Below are positions 34,334 to 43,595 of a stretch of 64,000 bases of DNA, one piece after another. The notes below the pieces were generated by a model that was not told the DNA's origin, searched no databases, and saw only the letters and a list, made by a program, of their open reading frames with translations. Within the stretch, counting starts at the first letter, position 1. Every line of letters begins with the position of its first letter. The position numbers were made by a program, and so were the translations under genes. The stretch comes from JAFGAS01 sp963809875. GTDB taxonomy: Bacteria > Desulfobacterota > Zymogenia > Zymogenales > Zymogenaceae. The stretch covers positions 310,001-374,000 of the forward strand of contig CAWELC010000005.1 in assembly GCA_963809875.1 (NCBI GenBank), written 5' to 3'.

Positions 34334-35500
34334 ATGGATATGTTCGAGTTTGTAGAGAATAGTCTGGGGGGGGCCAAGATCAAGGTGATCGGCGTGGGCG
34401 GCGGCGGAGGCAACGCCGTGGACAATATGATCGAGATGGGGCTTGCCGGGGTCGATTTTATTTGCGCCAATACCGACGCTCAGGCCCTCGCTGCGTCCAA
34501 GGCCTCCCTGAAGCTGCAGCTCGGCGCCAAGCTCACCAAGGGGCTTGGGGCGGGATCCAACCCGGATGTCGGCAAGCGGGCCGCGGAAGAAGACCGGGAC
34601 AAGATCCGTGAACACCTGAGCGGCGCCCACATGGTCTTTATCACCGCCGGAATGGGGGGCGGGACCGGCACGGGAGGGGCGCCTGTCTGCGCGGAGATCG
34701 CCAAGGAGGTGGGGGCACTGTCGGTGGCCGTGGTAACCAAGCCCTTTTCCTTCGAGAACAAGAGGCGGATGGAGCAGGCGGAGGCCGGCATCGTGGAGCT
34801 GGCAAAGCATGTCGATACCCTGTTGTGCATCCCTAACCAGAAACTCCTTGAGGTCGCCGGAAAGGACGTCACGCTCGTTACCGCCTTTAAGAGGGCCGAC
34901 GAGATCCTCTATTTCGCCGTTAAGGGCATCTCGGACCTCATCACCGTCCGGGGGCTCATCAACCTCGATTTTTCCGACATCAGGACGGTCATGGAGGAGA
35001 CGGGAATGGCGATCATGGGGACCGGAAAGGCCGAGGGAACCCACAAGGGGGTGGAGGCGGCCAAGCGCGCGGTGACCAGCCCGCTGTTGGAGGAGCTTTC
35101 CATTCACGGGGCGCGGGGTGTGCTCGTGAACCTCACCGGCGGAGAAAACCTGACCCTCGAAGAGGTGGAAGGCGCCATGACCTACGTCCAGAAGGAGGTC
35201 CACCCCGAGGCGCACATAATCTTCGGCGCCGTCATCGATCGGCAGATGGGCGACGAGCTGATGGTCACCGTCATCGCGACCGGTTTCACCCGAGCCGACG
35301 AAGGGATCAGCAGGGAGCTGATTAAGATCGGTCCGGCGGCGGTGATCGGTCAGGCCAAGAGCGATCTGGATATGCCGACCTTTATCCGAAAAGAGCGAGA
35401 CGCCATAGCCATCGACAAGGTGACAAGGAAGAATCTTTCGGTCAACGGCGAGGATTCTGAATACGACATCCCCACATTCCTGAGGAAAAAGGCCGACTGA
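34334..35500 (+). CDS. ftsZ: Cell division protein FtsZ
   Basis: This tubulin-like GTPase forms the division ring. It shows VIGVGGGGGNAVDNM near the start, the tubulin signature GGGTGTGG at residues 108-115, and the T7-loop region (NLDFSDIRTVM). A short variable linker leads to the C-terminal peptide YDIPTFLRKKAD, which binds FtsA. 388 residues, with a CGGAGGA site before the ATG. It closes the dcw cluster. Confidence 0.98.
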   Translation: MDMFEFVENSLGGAKIKVIGVGGGGGNAVDNMIEMGLAGVDFICANTDAQALAASKASLKLQLGAKLTKGLGAGSNPDVGKRAAEEDRDKIREHLSGAHMVFITAGMGGGTGTGGAPVCAEIAKEVGALSVAVVTKPFSFENKRRMEQAEAGIVELAKHVDTLLCIPNQKLLEVAGKDVTLVTAFKRADEILYFAVKGISDLITVRGLINLDFSDIRTVMEETGMAIMGTGKAEGTHKGVEAAKRAVTSPLLEELSIHGARGVLVNLTGGENLTLEEVEGAMTYVQKEVHPEAHIIFGAVIDRQMGDELMVTVIATGFTRADEGISRELIKIGPAAVIGQAKSDLDMPTFIRKERDAIAIDKVTRKNLSVNGEDSEYDIPTFLRKKAD

Positions 35501-35532
35501 CGATTCGCTGAAGGGACGGGTGATACGCGAAC

Positions 35533-37221
35533 GTGTCTTCGTATGAAAGGCATCTGATCGACCTTGTACGACGTGAGAAGGGACTGCGCCCTTCGGGCGG
35601 CCGACTTTCGACTGCCCTTATCTATCCCAACCGCTATTCGGTGGGGATGAGCAACCTCGGTTTTCTATCGGTCTTCCGGGAGGCGGCAGAGACCTTTGAT
35701 GTCGCCGTCGAGCGTGCTTTCCTCCCCGAGCCCCGCGATGAATCCGCCCTCAAGAAGGCCGGCAGGCCGGTGCTCACCCTCGAGTCACGCCGGGGCCTGA
35801 GGGAAATGGATCTCCTCCTCTTTTCCATATCCTTTGAGAACGACTATCTCAATCTCCTTAAGATACTCAATCTCTCGGGAATTCCCCTGCGGACGCGCGC
35901 GAGAGGCAGCGGATACCCGTTGGTCGGGGCCGGCGGCGCGGCCGTCCAGATCAACCCCGAGGCGGTCTCGCCGTTTGTGGATTTCTTTGCCCTTGGAGAG
36001 GGAGAGGGCTTTACCTCGGATATCCTTGCCCTCGTCAGGGACAGGGGGGGGCGGCAGGGGAGCAGGGACGAGATCCTGGACGCCCTTTCGGAGGTCGCGG
36101 GGATTTATATACCGGAACGGTTCGAGGCCGACTATGACGACCGGGGGAGGCTCGCATCCTTCGTAAACGTCTCGGGAGGTCCCGACCGGGTTACGGCCAG
36201 AAAGACGGCGAGCCTTGCGGGGAGGTCACTCTGCTCACCCATACTGAGCGCCGACGCGGAGTTTTCCGACATGCTTCTGGTGGAGCTCGAGCGGGGATGC
36301 CCTTTCGGGTGCGCGTTCTGCGTGGCTTCGGCCCTCTATGCCCCCGTGAGGATGCGTCCGGAGGCCGATATCCTCTCAGACATCGAAGCGGGAATGGAAT
36401 TGACGGGGACGGTCGGGCTGGTGGGACCGGCGGTGTCGAGTCACCCCGGCCTCGTCCGCATCCTGGAGCGAATCAGAGAGCGGGGCGGTGCGGTCGGACT
36501 CCCGTCGGTCAGAACGGAGCTATTGACCGATGAGGCGATCGGGCTGCTGTCGGAGCTCGGGGTGAAGACCCTGACGATCGCGCCGGAGGCGGGAACCGAA
36601 GGCCTGCGCAAGGTCATCGGCAAGGCGATGCCCGACGATGAGATACTGGGCCTGACGGGCAGGGCGGCGGCCGCGGGGATTACGAGCGTGCGACTCTATT
36701 TTCTGGTCGGCATGCCCGGCGAGAGCGAATCAGATATCCGGGCCATCTCCGACCTCACGAAAAGGGTTCGTCACTCGATACTATCGGCCACCAGAGGGAG
36801 CGGCAAGTCCGGCAGGGTCACCGTGTCGCTTACGCCCCTGGTCCCCAAACCGCATACGCCGCTGATGTGGATGGCGATGGAGAACCGCAAAGACCTTTCA
36901 AAAAAGATCGCCCGGGTCCAGTCGGCGCTCAGGGCGGTCGGGGGGATATCGGTCGTCTTTGAGCCGCCCAAGTGGTCGTACATCCAGGCGCTCCTTTCCC
37001 GCGGCGATCGGCGTGTCGCCGAGATCCTCGAGCACGCGGCGATGGGCGACGGTGACTGGAACGCCGCTTTTCGGGAAACGCCGGTCAACCCCGATTTTTA
37101 CGTGCTGCGCGAGCGCGACGCGGACGAGCTCTTCCCCTGGGACTTCATCGACCTTGGCATCGACAAGAAGAAACTCTCTGCCCGCTATAAGAAGATCAGG
37201 AGAGATATCGTCGGTAGTTAA
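35533..37221 (+). CDS. Radical SAM protein with N-terminal cobalamin-binding-like domain (TIGR03960-like)
   Basis: This 562-residue protein begins 32 bp after ftsZ on the same strand and is probably co-transcribed. The N-terminal 200 residues (ALIYPNRYSVGMSNLGF, then LLLFSISFENDYLNLLKIL, then YPLVGAGGAAVQINPE) form a Rossmann-like domain of the B12-binding type, without an obvious cobalamin His motif. The SAM cluster motif is RGCPFGCAFCVAS. The C-terminus (DELFPWDFIDLGIDKKKLSA) matches a family of radical-SAM proteins often found beside ribonuclease or division genes. Reaction unknown. GTG start. Confidence 0.85.
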   Translation: MSSYERHLIDLVRREKGLRPSGGRLSTALIYPNRYSVGMSNLGFLSVFREAAETFDVAVERAFLPEPRDESALKKAGRPVLTLESRRGLREMDLLLFSISFENDYLNLLKILNLSGIPLRTRARGSGYPLVGAGGAAVQINPEAVSPFVDFFALGEGEGFTSDILALVRDRGGRQGSRDEILDALSEVAGIYIPERFEADYDDRGRLASFVNVSGGPDRVTARKTASLAGRSLCSPILSADAEFSDMLLVELERGCPFGCAFCVASALYAPVRMRPEADILSDIEAGMELTGTVGLVGPAVSSHPGLVRILERIRERGGAVGLPSVRTELLTDEAIGLLSELGVKTLTIAPEAGTEGLRKVIGKAMPDDEILGLTGRAAAAGITSVRLYFLVGMPGESESDIRAISDLTKRVRHSILSATRGSGKSGRVTVSLTPLVPKPHTPLMWMAMENRKDLSKKIARVQSALRAVGGISVVFEPPKWSYIQALLSRGDRRVAEILEHAAMGDGDWNAAFRETPVNPDFYVLRERDADELFPWDFIDLGIDKKKLSARYKKIRRDIVGS

Positions 37222-37278
37222 CCCGGCCTTTCCTCCGCGGCACGGAGGCCGAAACCGCCGCGCCACCGGAAACCATTC

Positions 37279-37307
37279 TTGACGGAACCCTTCTTTTTTG
37301 CTATCCT
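37279..37307 (+). promoter_or_regulatory. Candidate sigma-70 promoter
   Basis: TTGACG (37279-37284) and TATCCT (37302-37307) are spaced by 17 bases, 18 bp before the ATG at 37326. It would drive the CPBP-like and TPR genes. Confidence 0.58.
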
Positions 37308-37325
37308 GAAAACAAAAAGAAGAAA

Positions 37326-38066
37326 ATGAACGAACTCTGGCGCGCCGCCTTTGATTCCATGACGCGGCAAGCGGACATGCGCTCGGTCGTCGTCAAATCA
37401 CTGATCCTCGCGACGGTGGCCGCCGGCTCCGCGGTCGGTTACTTTCACTATCTGGTCTTCGATGTGGCCTCCGGCGCCCCCCTCCGGGGGCAGGCCCCGG
37501 GGGTCTTCCTGGTAATCGAGCTTGCGCTGCTCTGGCTGGTCCTTTTGCTCTCGTCGCTGATCGGGTTTTCATTCTCTCAGCGGCTGGAGCTGCCCGGGTT
37601 CGGGCGGATGCGGGAATTTCTTATCGCGCTCCCGCTCCTGATCCTCGGCGGGCTTGCCCTGGTGGGGGTATCATATTTTGCATTCGACAGATATTTCTTC
37701 GCCATTTCGCCCGTCTCTTTTCCGAACAAGCCGATCTACCTCTTCGCTATCCCCTTCAAAGCGGCCTTGGCCGACGAGACGATCCTCCGGCTGGGACTGG
37801 TCACGATCGGGGTGAGCCTGACCAAGAACAAGAGCGCGGGAGTTATCCTGATGTCGGCCGTCTCCTCTCTATTGACCGTCAAATACTTCGAGTTCATCGG
37901 GATACCCTTTGCCCTCAACCATTTCTATATCGTCTATCTCCTTCTTTCGTTTCTGGGCAACATTATACTGGGCTGGCTGTTTGTGACGCGCGGGCTAGCC
38001 TATTCAATGGTGCTCAAGTTCGTCATCGGGTGCAAGTACCTGCTGATCGTGTGGCTGGGGTCGTGA
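37326..38066 (+). CDS. Polytopic membrane protein, possibly a degenerate CPBP (Abi) family protein
   Basis: This 246-residue protein has about seven hydrophobic helices. The segment ADETILRLGL resembles CPBP motif 1 (EExxxR) with Asp for the first Glu, and FALNHFYI fits motif 2 (FxxxH). The third motif (HxxxN) is not found (SMVLKF at its place), so intramembrane protease activity is doubtful. It is followed after 1 bp by a TPR lipoprotein-like gene, which suggests a shared envelope role. Alternative: an unrelated membrane family. Confidence 0.5.
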   Translation: MNELWRAAFDSMTRQADMRSVVVKSLILATVAAGSAVGYFHYLVFDVASGAPLRGQAPGVFLVIELALLWLVLLLSSLIGFSFSQRLELPGFGRMREFLIALPLLILGGLALVGVSYFAFDRYFFAISPVSFPNKPIYLFAIPFKAALADETILRLGLVTIGVSLTKNKSAGVILMSAVSSLLTVKYFEFIGIPFALNHFYIVYLLLSFLGNIILGWLFVTRGLAYSMVLKFVIGCKYLLIVWLGS

Positions 38067-38067
38067 G

Positions 38068-39222
38068 ATGAGGACTCGGGTCGTTTTCCTCCTGCTGATC
38101 GTTCTCGCATGGCCTGCCGTCGCCCGGGCGGAGGAGCCGTGGGTGCGCGTCGAGCTGCTTGGCGGTATTGACCTCATATTCAACGCGGACATATCGGGAG
38201 GAGAGAAGGTCTTTGAGTCGATAGAAAGGAGAGACCCGTCCAACCCCGCCCCCTATATCTACCGGGCGATGGCCCTCATGTCCTATCCTCCCCGGGAGGG
38301 GATGAAGGGGATAGATCCGGAGGTCATCGAGGGGCTCCTTTCGACGGGGATCGGATATGCTCAGAGCGGGGATTGGAGAAACGACGAGGGGAGGGTGAAG
38401 CTCCTGCTGGCTACCGCCTACTCTCTGACGGCCCAGCTCGCGCTGGAGGAAAAGGAGTACGCCAAGGCGTCGCGGGCTGCCCTTCGGGCGAGGGACTATC
38501 TGGAGGAGGCGGCCCGCATCTCCCCGGACGACCCCGACGTCCGCTATGGGGTCGGGATACTCTCCTACGGGATGAGCGAGATGCCCCCGGTTGCGCGCTC
38601 GATCCTCTCGCTGATGAAGATCCGCGGCGACAAAGAGCAGGGAATCGACGATCTGGAAGATGCGGCAAAACGGGGCGTCTACACGAAGATGAGCGCACGG
38701 GTGGCCCTGCTGATGATCATGGCCAACATCGAGGATCGATTCGCGGAGGCGGTCGGGTACGGCCGGGACCTGGTCGCCCGATATCCCAATAACCCGGAGC
38801 TCTATTTCCCGTATGCCAACGCCCTGTCGGAGACGGGCGACCACGAGGCGGCGCTGGCGGTCGCGGCGGCCCTCAAGCACAAAATCGACGAGAGACTACC
38901 CTATTTCGACGGGGCTATTGTCCCGCGGTATCATCACCTGATGGGAAAGCTCCTCATGGACGAGGGGAGGCTTGACGAGGCGGCCGCGGAGCTGAAAAAG
39001 GCGCTCGTGGTCAACGACGAGAACTATGCCTGGGTCCGGCCCCTGGCGCTGGCGCGCCTGGGCATGATCGCAGACCTCACGGGGGAGAGGAAAGAGGCGG
39101 TTGACTATTACCAACAGGCCATTGACACAAAGATCGATGGAGCGGGGATCGCCCTCGCGCGAGAAATATTTGGAGAAACCCTATCGCCGGGAGAGTGGAA
39201 AATAGCTCAGGTTGTGGTATAA
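38068..39222 (+). CDS. Secreted TPR-repeat protein
   Basis: A Sec signal peptide (MRTRVVFLLLIVLAWPAVARA, cleaved near residue 21) is followed by a helical protein with tetratricopeptide-like repeats. These are clearest at about 45-75 (GGEKVFESIERRDPSNPAPY), 130-165 (YLEEAARISPDDPDVRYG), 225-260 (AVGYGRDLVARYPNNPELYF) and 305-350 (LDEAAAELKKALVVNDENY). It should sit in the periplasm as a scaffold or interaction protein. It starts 1 bp after the preceding membrane protein. Partner unknown. Confidence 0.75.
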   Translation: MRTRVVFLLLIVLAWPAVARAEEPWVRVELLGGIDLIFNADISGGEKVFESIERRDPSNPAPYIYRAMALMSYPPREGMKGIDPEVIEGLLSTGIGYAQSGDWRNDEGRVKLLLATAYSLTAQLALEEKEYAKASRAALRARDYLEEAARISPDDPDVRYGVGILSYGMSEMPPVARSILSLMKIRGDKEQGIDDLEDAAKRGVYTKMSARVALLMIMANIEDRFAEAVGYGRDLVARYPNNPELYFPYANALSETGDHEAALAVAAALKHKIDERLPYFDGAIVPRYHHLMGKLLMDEGRLDEAAAELKKALVVNDENYAWVRPLALARLGMIADLTGERKEAVDYYQQAIDTKIDGAGIALAREIFGETLSPGEWKIAQVVV

Positions 39223-39321
39223 TTCGTATCGCGTCGGTCATTCACGGATAACCGAAGGCCCGCGCATCGGACCCGGGGGATGACGCCACAATCTCACCTC
39301 TCAGCTAAATGAGGAGTTCCT

Positions 39322-40919
39322 ATGCAGCGACTCAGCTACGACCAAAGAAACCCGATCTATGACATCTTCGGGGAAAAGTTCTCCCTGGAAATATTCACCC
39401 TCGAGAACGTCTACGGAATCGACCCGGAGCGCACCGATCTGAAGGTCGAGGGCGATCGGGCGATCCTTACGGCCCGCGGGCTGACCTGGGCGGGAGGCAG
39501 AGAGACCTGCGAGGGCGGGGCGATGTTTCTGGTGGAGAAGAGCGCCAACGGGCTCACGTTCAAGCTGGAGGCCGCCCATCGGGATAGGCTGCGCGCCGCG
39601 AAGGTTATCGTCAAGGGACAGCGGGGGACGAGCGTTACCAGCGACCATTCCGAAAACTATGCCGATCATGCCGGGCGGCATGACGTTCGACTACCCGCAC
39701 TGGAATATTTTCATGCTCCGGATGCCCATCGTTTTCCTCAAGGGGGACAAGGGGTATGTCTCTTTTTCGTCTCTCGACGACGAGGTAACGCCGAAGCGTT
39801 TTTCCTTCATCCCGGAGGGCGACACGGTGGACGTGGAGCTGATCTACGAGGCGCCGGCGACCCGGTTTGCCTCAGCGATTGTCACCGCTCCCTGGGAGAT
39901 GTGCACACGTGACGGACCCCGCCGGCGAGGCTGTGCGTTTTCTTGAAGCGGCGGCCGCTGCCTACGGATTGGCTCCCTTTGACGTCCGGCCGGACGTGCC
40001 GGATTGGATGCGCAGGATCAGCCTGGTGCTGTCGATCCACGGCATGCACTTTTCCGGGTACGTCTTCAACACCTACAAGGAGATGCTGTCTGTCATCAAG
40101 TGGTTTGCCGACCGAATGCCGGGCGAGCAGATCCTGGCCTATCTTCCCGGATGGGAGGGAAGGTACTACTGGCAGTACGGTGACTACCGGCCGGAGCCCC
40201 GGCTGGGCGGTCCGGAGGGGTTTGCGCGGCTCGTGGAGGGTGCCCACGCCCTGGGGGCGCGGGTGATGCCGATGTTCGGGGCCAACTGCACCAACCGCGA
40301 GCACCCGGACTTCTCCGAATACGGCCCGATCTCGCTTTTGCACGACGCGAGCGGGGCGGTCTTCCTGGGCAACAAGCCCGACTGGAGCGGAGATCGCTCC
40401 TACGACCCCGGCTGGCAGATCTGGCTTAACCCGGCCGCACCGCCGTGGCAGGAACGCCTGATGGAGACGTTTGACGGCCTGATCAAAGAATTCAAATTCG
40501 ACGGCGTCTTCCTGGACACGGACAACGCCTGGACCAACGACCCTTATTATGCTCTTTTTGACGGGTATAAGGCCATCAAGGCCGAGCTGAAATCGGCATT
40601 CCCCGAGCTGCTGATTGCCGGGGAGGGGTGGTACGACGCCCTGCTGGCGATTACCCCGCTTACCCAGATGGGGGGGCCGCCCCACTGGCCCGGGCTCTTT
40701 GAGAAATACGCGCGATCGACCCCGCACCTGTCGGCACCGTCGCCGTGCCGGGGCAGTACCGGGGTGCACGAGCTCGGATACGCGCCCTACGTGCAACCCG
40801 TCCTGAAGCCGGGCGAGATCCCGATGGTGACGATTGTGGACGGGACCCTGGCCGCCGCGCCGGACGCCCTGATGGATTACGTGAAGCTGGCCGAAGAATA
40901 CGCGAAAAAGAACAAGTAG
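39322..40919 (+). CDS. TIM-barrel glycoside-hydrolase-like protein, two frameshifts
   Basis: Three consecutive frame pieces make one protein of about 530 residues. The N-terminal part (39322 to about 39655, MQRLSYDQRNPIYDIFGEKF) and middle (39659 to about 39905, GGMTFDYPHWNIFMLRMP) look like a beta-sandwich domain. The third piece (about 39910-40919) has a barrel with IHGMHFSGYVFNTYKEML, ILAYLPGWEGRYYWQYGDY, RVMPMFGANCTNREHP and FKFDGVFLDTDNAWTNDPYY. The DGVFLDTD strand, followed by a LIAGEGWYDALL segment, fits a retaining glycosidase-like active site. I cannot name a GH family or substrate. No signal peptide is seen. AGGAG precedes the ATG. Confidence 0.55.
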
Positions 40920-41068
40920 CCGCACCCGAAATGGTGCGGGAATGACTCCGGTCAGGACCGGTCCGAGCAGGAAATCGCGCATGAGCTCACGTCCATAGTG
41001 CCCGCGGGGACCGGGGCGGAAGGGCGTTTGGGCGAAAAGTGATAGAAAGGGCATGAAAAAGGCATAAA

Positions 41069-41094
41069 AAAAGGCCGGCATAAGCCGGCCTTTT
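41069..41094. terminator. Bidirectional rho-independent terminator
   Basis: An A-rich run, then GGCCGGC-ATAA-GCCGGCC, then TTTT. The inverted repeat is symmetrical with T-runs on both strands and separates the convergent glycosidase-like (plus) and Spy/ZraP-like (minus) genes. A second hairpin without a T-run (CCGCACC / GGTGCGG, 40920-40939) lies directly after the plus-strand stop. Confidence 0.85.
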
Positions 41095-41113
41095 CACGAA
41101 TTACGCGGGCAGT

Positions 41114-41704
41114 TTAGCGGCGGTAATGTTTCCACCATTTGTGGAAACCGCCGCCTTTTTCCCTATCACCGTCCCATCCACGGCCGCATCCGCCGCCGAA
41201 TCCGGGGCCAAAGCCTCCGCCAAATCCGGGTCCCATCATTCCGGCACCGAAGCCTCCACCAAATCCCATCATAAAGGCGTAGGGATTTGCCTTGAGCTGT
41301 TCAGGGGTCAAGAGCGCCCGTGCCTGGTCCCGAAAATCTCGCGAAAGGGCGATTCTCTTGTCTGCTGAGGGCTCTGAGTCTCGTCCTGTGCCTTATCGAT
41401 CGCCTTTACGTTCGGCGTTTCGGCTACGTAGAGCTTCCTCAACTGGCGTCCCTTGTCAATAATCTGGTCAGTGATCTTGTCGCCTTCGGTGAAAGACTTC
41501 TTCTGCAGATCGGTCAGCTTCTTTTGCTGATCGGTGGTCAGATTCAGGGTGCCGGCCGGACCGCCCTGGATAGTAGGGGCAGCTCCAATTGTCTTTGTCC
41601 GGTCCCTTGGAATCATCCCGGGGATCGGCAAAGGCGACACCCGCAATCACGAGCCCCGTAATCAGGAGCGCCGCGATGCTTATGGCAACTATACTTTTTT
41701 TCAC
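41114..41704 (-). CDS. ZraP/Spy-like periplasmic protein with glycine-rich tail, two frameshifts
   Basis: The start is the GTG at 41704, preceded by AAGGAGG. It opens with a signal peptide (VKKSIVAISIAALLITGLVI, cleaved after AFA), then after a break near 41600 a helical hairpin (NLTTDQQKKLTDLQKKSFTE). Another break near 41310-41340 leads to LTPEQLKANPYAFMMGFGGG and a Gly/Met/Phe-rich end (GAGMMGPGFGGGFGPGFGGG). LTxxQ-type repeats mark the CpxP/Spy/ZraP chaperone and metal-binding group. It is the last gene of the sigma/anti-sigma operon, consistent with an envelope or heavy-metal stress output. Confidence 0.65.
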
Positions 41705-41748
41705 AGTATCCTCCTTGTTTTGTTTTCTCTCTATCGACATGTCGATGG

Positions 41749-42292
41749 TTAGCACACCGTACGTTATCTGTTTCGGCCTTCGCCTCTCCCACCCCATCGC
41801 CGGCCCTTTCTCGGGGCCGTGTCTATTTCCATCGCCAAATGGGGGGCCGGGGGGAGGCGGCATCATGCACCGTCCCATATAGTCGAAGAGCATCTGCTGC
41901 TGCTCGGGTGTCAGAACGCCCCGAATGGCGATGATCTGCCGCACGATGAGCTTCTCTATCTGGGCCTGAATGCCGGAGATCTCGGTGATCTTCGCGTCGA
42001 TGGCCGCAAGGTCGGGGTTCTGTTCGGCAATCAGGACGGTGAGCTCGCACCGTTTCAGGAAGAGCTCATTCCTGAGCTTGTCCATCGGGTCCCTGCCTTC
42101 GGTCATGATGGCATGCATCCGGTCGGTCTGCTCGGGCGTAATTCCCTTGATCGTGCCCAGCCAATGCGGGAGAGGGCGCCTTTCATGGAACAGGCGAGTG
42201 TTCCGGAGCGCGTCGTAGCCCATGAAGCCCAACAGCCCGAGGTTAATGCCGACGGAGACGATCAGGATGATGATCAGCGTCCTTCTACTCAT
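41749..42292 (-). CDS. Membrane-anchored Spy/CpxP-type heavy-metal sensor-like protein
   Basis: One N-terminal membrane helix (TLIIILIVSVGINLGLLGFM) is followed by a periplasmic four-helix region with two LTxxQ-like sites (GITPEQTDRMHAIM and GVLTPEQQQMLFDYM). A Met/Pro/His-rich C-terminus (GRCMMPPPPGPPFGDGNRHG) is suited to metal binding. Homologous proteins (CnrX/ZraP-like) sit in sigma/anti-sigma operons and sense metals or envelope damage. Read strictly, this frame has no stop and runs into the next gene's start codon. Since that gene has its own strong ribosome-binding site, I place the end near the out-of-frame TAA at 41749-41751 and suspect an indel. Confidence 0.7.
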
Positions 42293-42755
42293 TGTTCACC
42301 TCCTCGGAATCACCGTAATAGAGGCTGATGAGAGAGTCGGGAGGCGCCTTGGAGAGATACTGGACGGGCAGCGCGTCGGACGAGGCCGTGCTTGTGGAGC
42401 CGAGGGACGAAGACACCAGGATGCCTACGGCAATCCCGAAGAGCGCCGCGGCGACGTAGACGAAGGCGGGTTGGAACGCCCGGCCGAAGAACCGGTCGAG
42501 ACTGTTGGACCGGCGCCGAGTCCTGCGATTGAGAGCCGAAAGGACCCCCGGCAGGATATCGGGGGTCTCCACCATACACAGGGCGCCGGCGATAGCCGAT
42601 GACAGCTCCTTCTGGGCGGCCAGCTCCGTACGGCACCGCGCACAGGTTTCGAGGTGCGCCGTGAGCCGGCTACTCCTTTCGGTGTCCATCTCGCCGTCGA
42701 GATATACCGATATCAGCCGTCTCATCCTCGATTTTGTGTGTGTGATCAAAAACAT
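42285..42755 (-). CDS. Zinc-finger anti-sigma factor
   Basis: An N-terminal cytoplasmic zf-HC2 anti-sigma domain carries the HxxxCxxC motif HLETCARC (His 34, Cys 38, Cys 41). A membrane helix follows at about residues 92-115 (FVYVAAALFGIAVGILV), then a short periplasmic tail. I start at the ATG at 42755, with AAGGAA upstream; the frame is open to a GTG at 42764. It should hold the adjacent ECF sigma factor inactive until an envelope or metal signal arrives. It overlaps the downstream sensor-like gene by 8 bp. Confidence 0.85.
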   Translation of the reverse strand: MFLITHTKSRMRRLISVYLDGEMDTERSSRLTAHLETCARCRTELAAQKELSSAIAGALCMVETPDILPGVLSALNRRTRRRSNSLDRFFGRAFQPAFVYVAAALFGIAVGILVSSSLGSTSTASSDALPVQYLSKAPPDSLISLYYGDSEEVNNE

Positions 42756-42848
42756 CGTTCTCACTTCCTTTGCCGGGAAATCCCTTTGATTCCCGTTGAA
42801 AAGCCCGTCGGAGGGTACACATCGGCTTTTCGTCTGATACTATAAACC

Positions 42849-42879
42849 GCCCGACGCCGAAAATCCTTCGGTTTCGGGC
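42849..42879 (-). promoter_or_regulatory. Stem-loop directly after the sigma-factor gene
   Basis: GCCCGA pairs with TCGGGC and, inside, CCGAA with TTCGG (5-base loop, a 2-base mismatch between stems). It starts 2 bases after the sigma stop and lies about 95 bp before the anti-sigma start. There is no strong T-run, so it may be an attenuator or an RNA-stabilising element that sets the sigma to anti-sigma ratio. Confidence 0.45.
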
Positions 42880-42880
42880 A

Positions 42881-43459
42881 TTATCCTTTTTGCGACCGGC
42901 TTCCCAGACTCTTTCGCATCTTCTCTTTTGCGCGCGAGAGCAGCGACTCGACCGCCGCGATGCTCGTGCCGGTGATTTCGGCGATTTCGGCGTAGCTGAG
43001 GCCCTCGGTATATTTCATAATCAGGGCGGAGCGTTCCCGGGCGTTGAGGTGCCCGAGCGCGTCCTGGACCCTTCTTTTTTCGTCCCGCTCGATCAGGGAT
43101 TGTTCCGGCCCGTCGTCCGGTGACGGGGTCGCGTCCACTGCTTCATCGCGATCGGCCGCGGACTCCGGTCTCTTCTTTACGAAGACCTCGTTCACGACCA
43201 GGTTGTGGGCGATGGTGAAAAGATAGGTGGTGAATTTTGAATCGGGGCGATACCGGAGGCGCGCCGTATAGAGCCTGAGAAAGACCTCCTGAGAGAATTC
43301 CTTGGCGGTATCGATGTTCTGCGTAAAACGGAAGAAATAGTTGATCAGCGCACCCTGGTGCTTCCTGACCAGATACTCGAAGCCCCAGGCGTGGCCGCCT
43401 GCGGCCGCCTCCATCGCCTCGAAATCCTTGTCGTGGTCTTGATGGCGATTCTGTTTCAC
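42881..43459 (-). CDS. ECF-type RNA polymerase sigma factor
   Basis: This 192-residue protein has sigma region 2 at about residues 25-95 (YLVRKHQGALINYFFRF, then FSQEVFLRLY, then FTTYLFTIAHNLVVNE). An acidic linker follows, then region 4 at about 135-185 (LNARERSALIMKYTEGLSYA, then EIAEITGTSIAAVESLLSRA). Regions 1 and 3 are absent, as in ECF factors. It heads a minus-strand operon with the zinc-finger anti-sigma factor and two Spy/CpxP-like proteins, and probably directs its own operon. The target promoter sequence is unknown. Confidence 0.9.
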   Translation of the reverse strand: MKQNRHQDHDKDFEAMEAAAGGHAWGFEYLVRKHQGALINYFFRFTQNIDTAKEFSQEVFLRLYTARLRYRPDSKFTTYLFTIAHNLVVNEVFVKKRPESAADRDEAVDATPSPDDGPEQSLIERDEKRRVQDALGHLNARERSALIMKYTEGLSYAEIAEITGTSIAAVESLLSRAKEKMRKSLGSRSQKG

Positions 43460-43474
43460 GTTGTAGCCTTAAAC

Positions 43475-43495
43475 AAGGATGTTCGAAGAATCCTT
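43475..43495. promoter_or_regulatory. Inverted repeat in the sigma-factor leader
   Basis: AAGGAT, nine bases (containing the palindrome TTCGAA), then ATCCTT. It lies 16 bp before the sigma start and just inside a TATAAT on the minus strand (43506-43501). It could be an operator or an autoregulatory site. Confidence 0.35.
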
Positions 43496-43595
43496 CGCTC
43501 ATTATACAATGAAAATAGTCACGGGATAATTAATTGTTGAAGATACTTGATAAAGGTGGTATTATTATTGCTGTTCATGCTAGATGGAGTCATCT

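Noticed and set aside
39882..41081. 399-codon minus-strand frame opposite the glycosidase-like gene
   Set aside because: The plus frame shows coherent barrel motifs and a following terminator, while the minus frame is Arg/Pro/His-rich noise.
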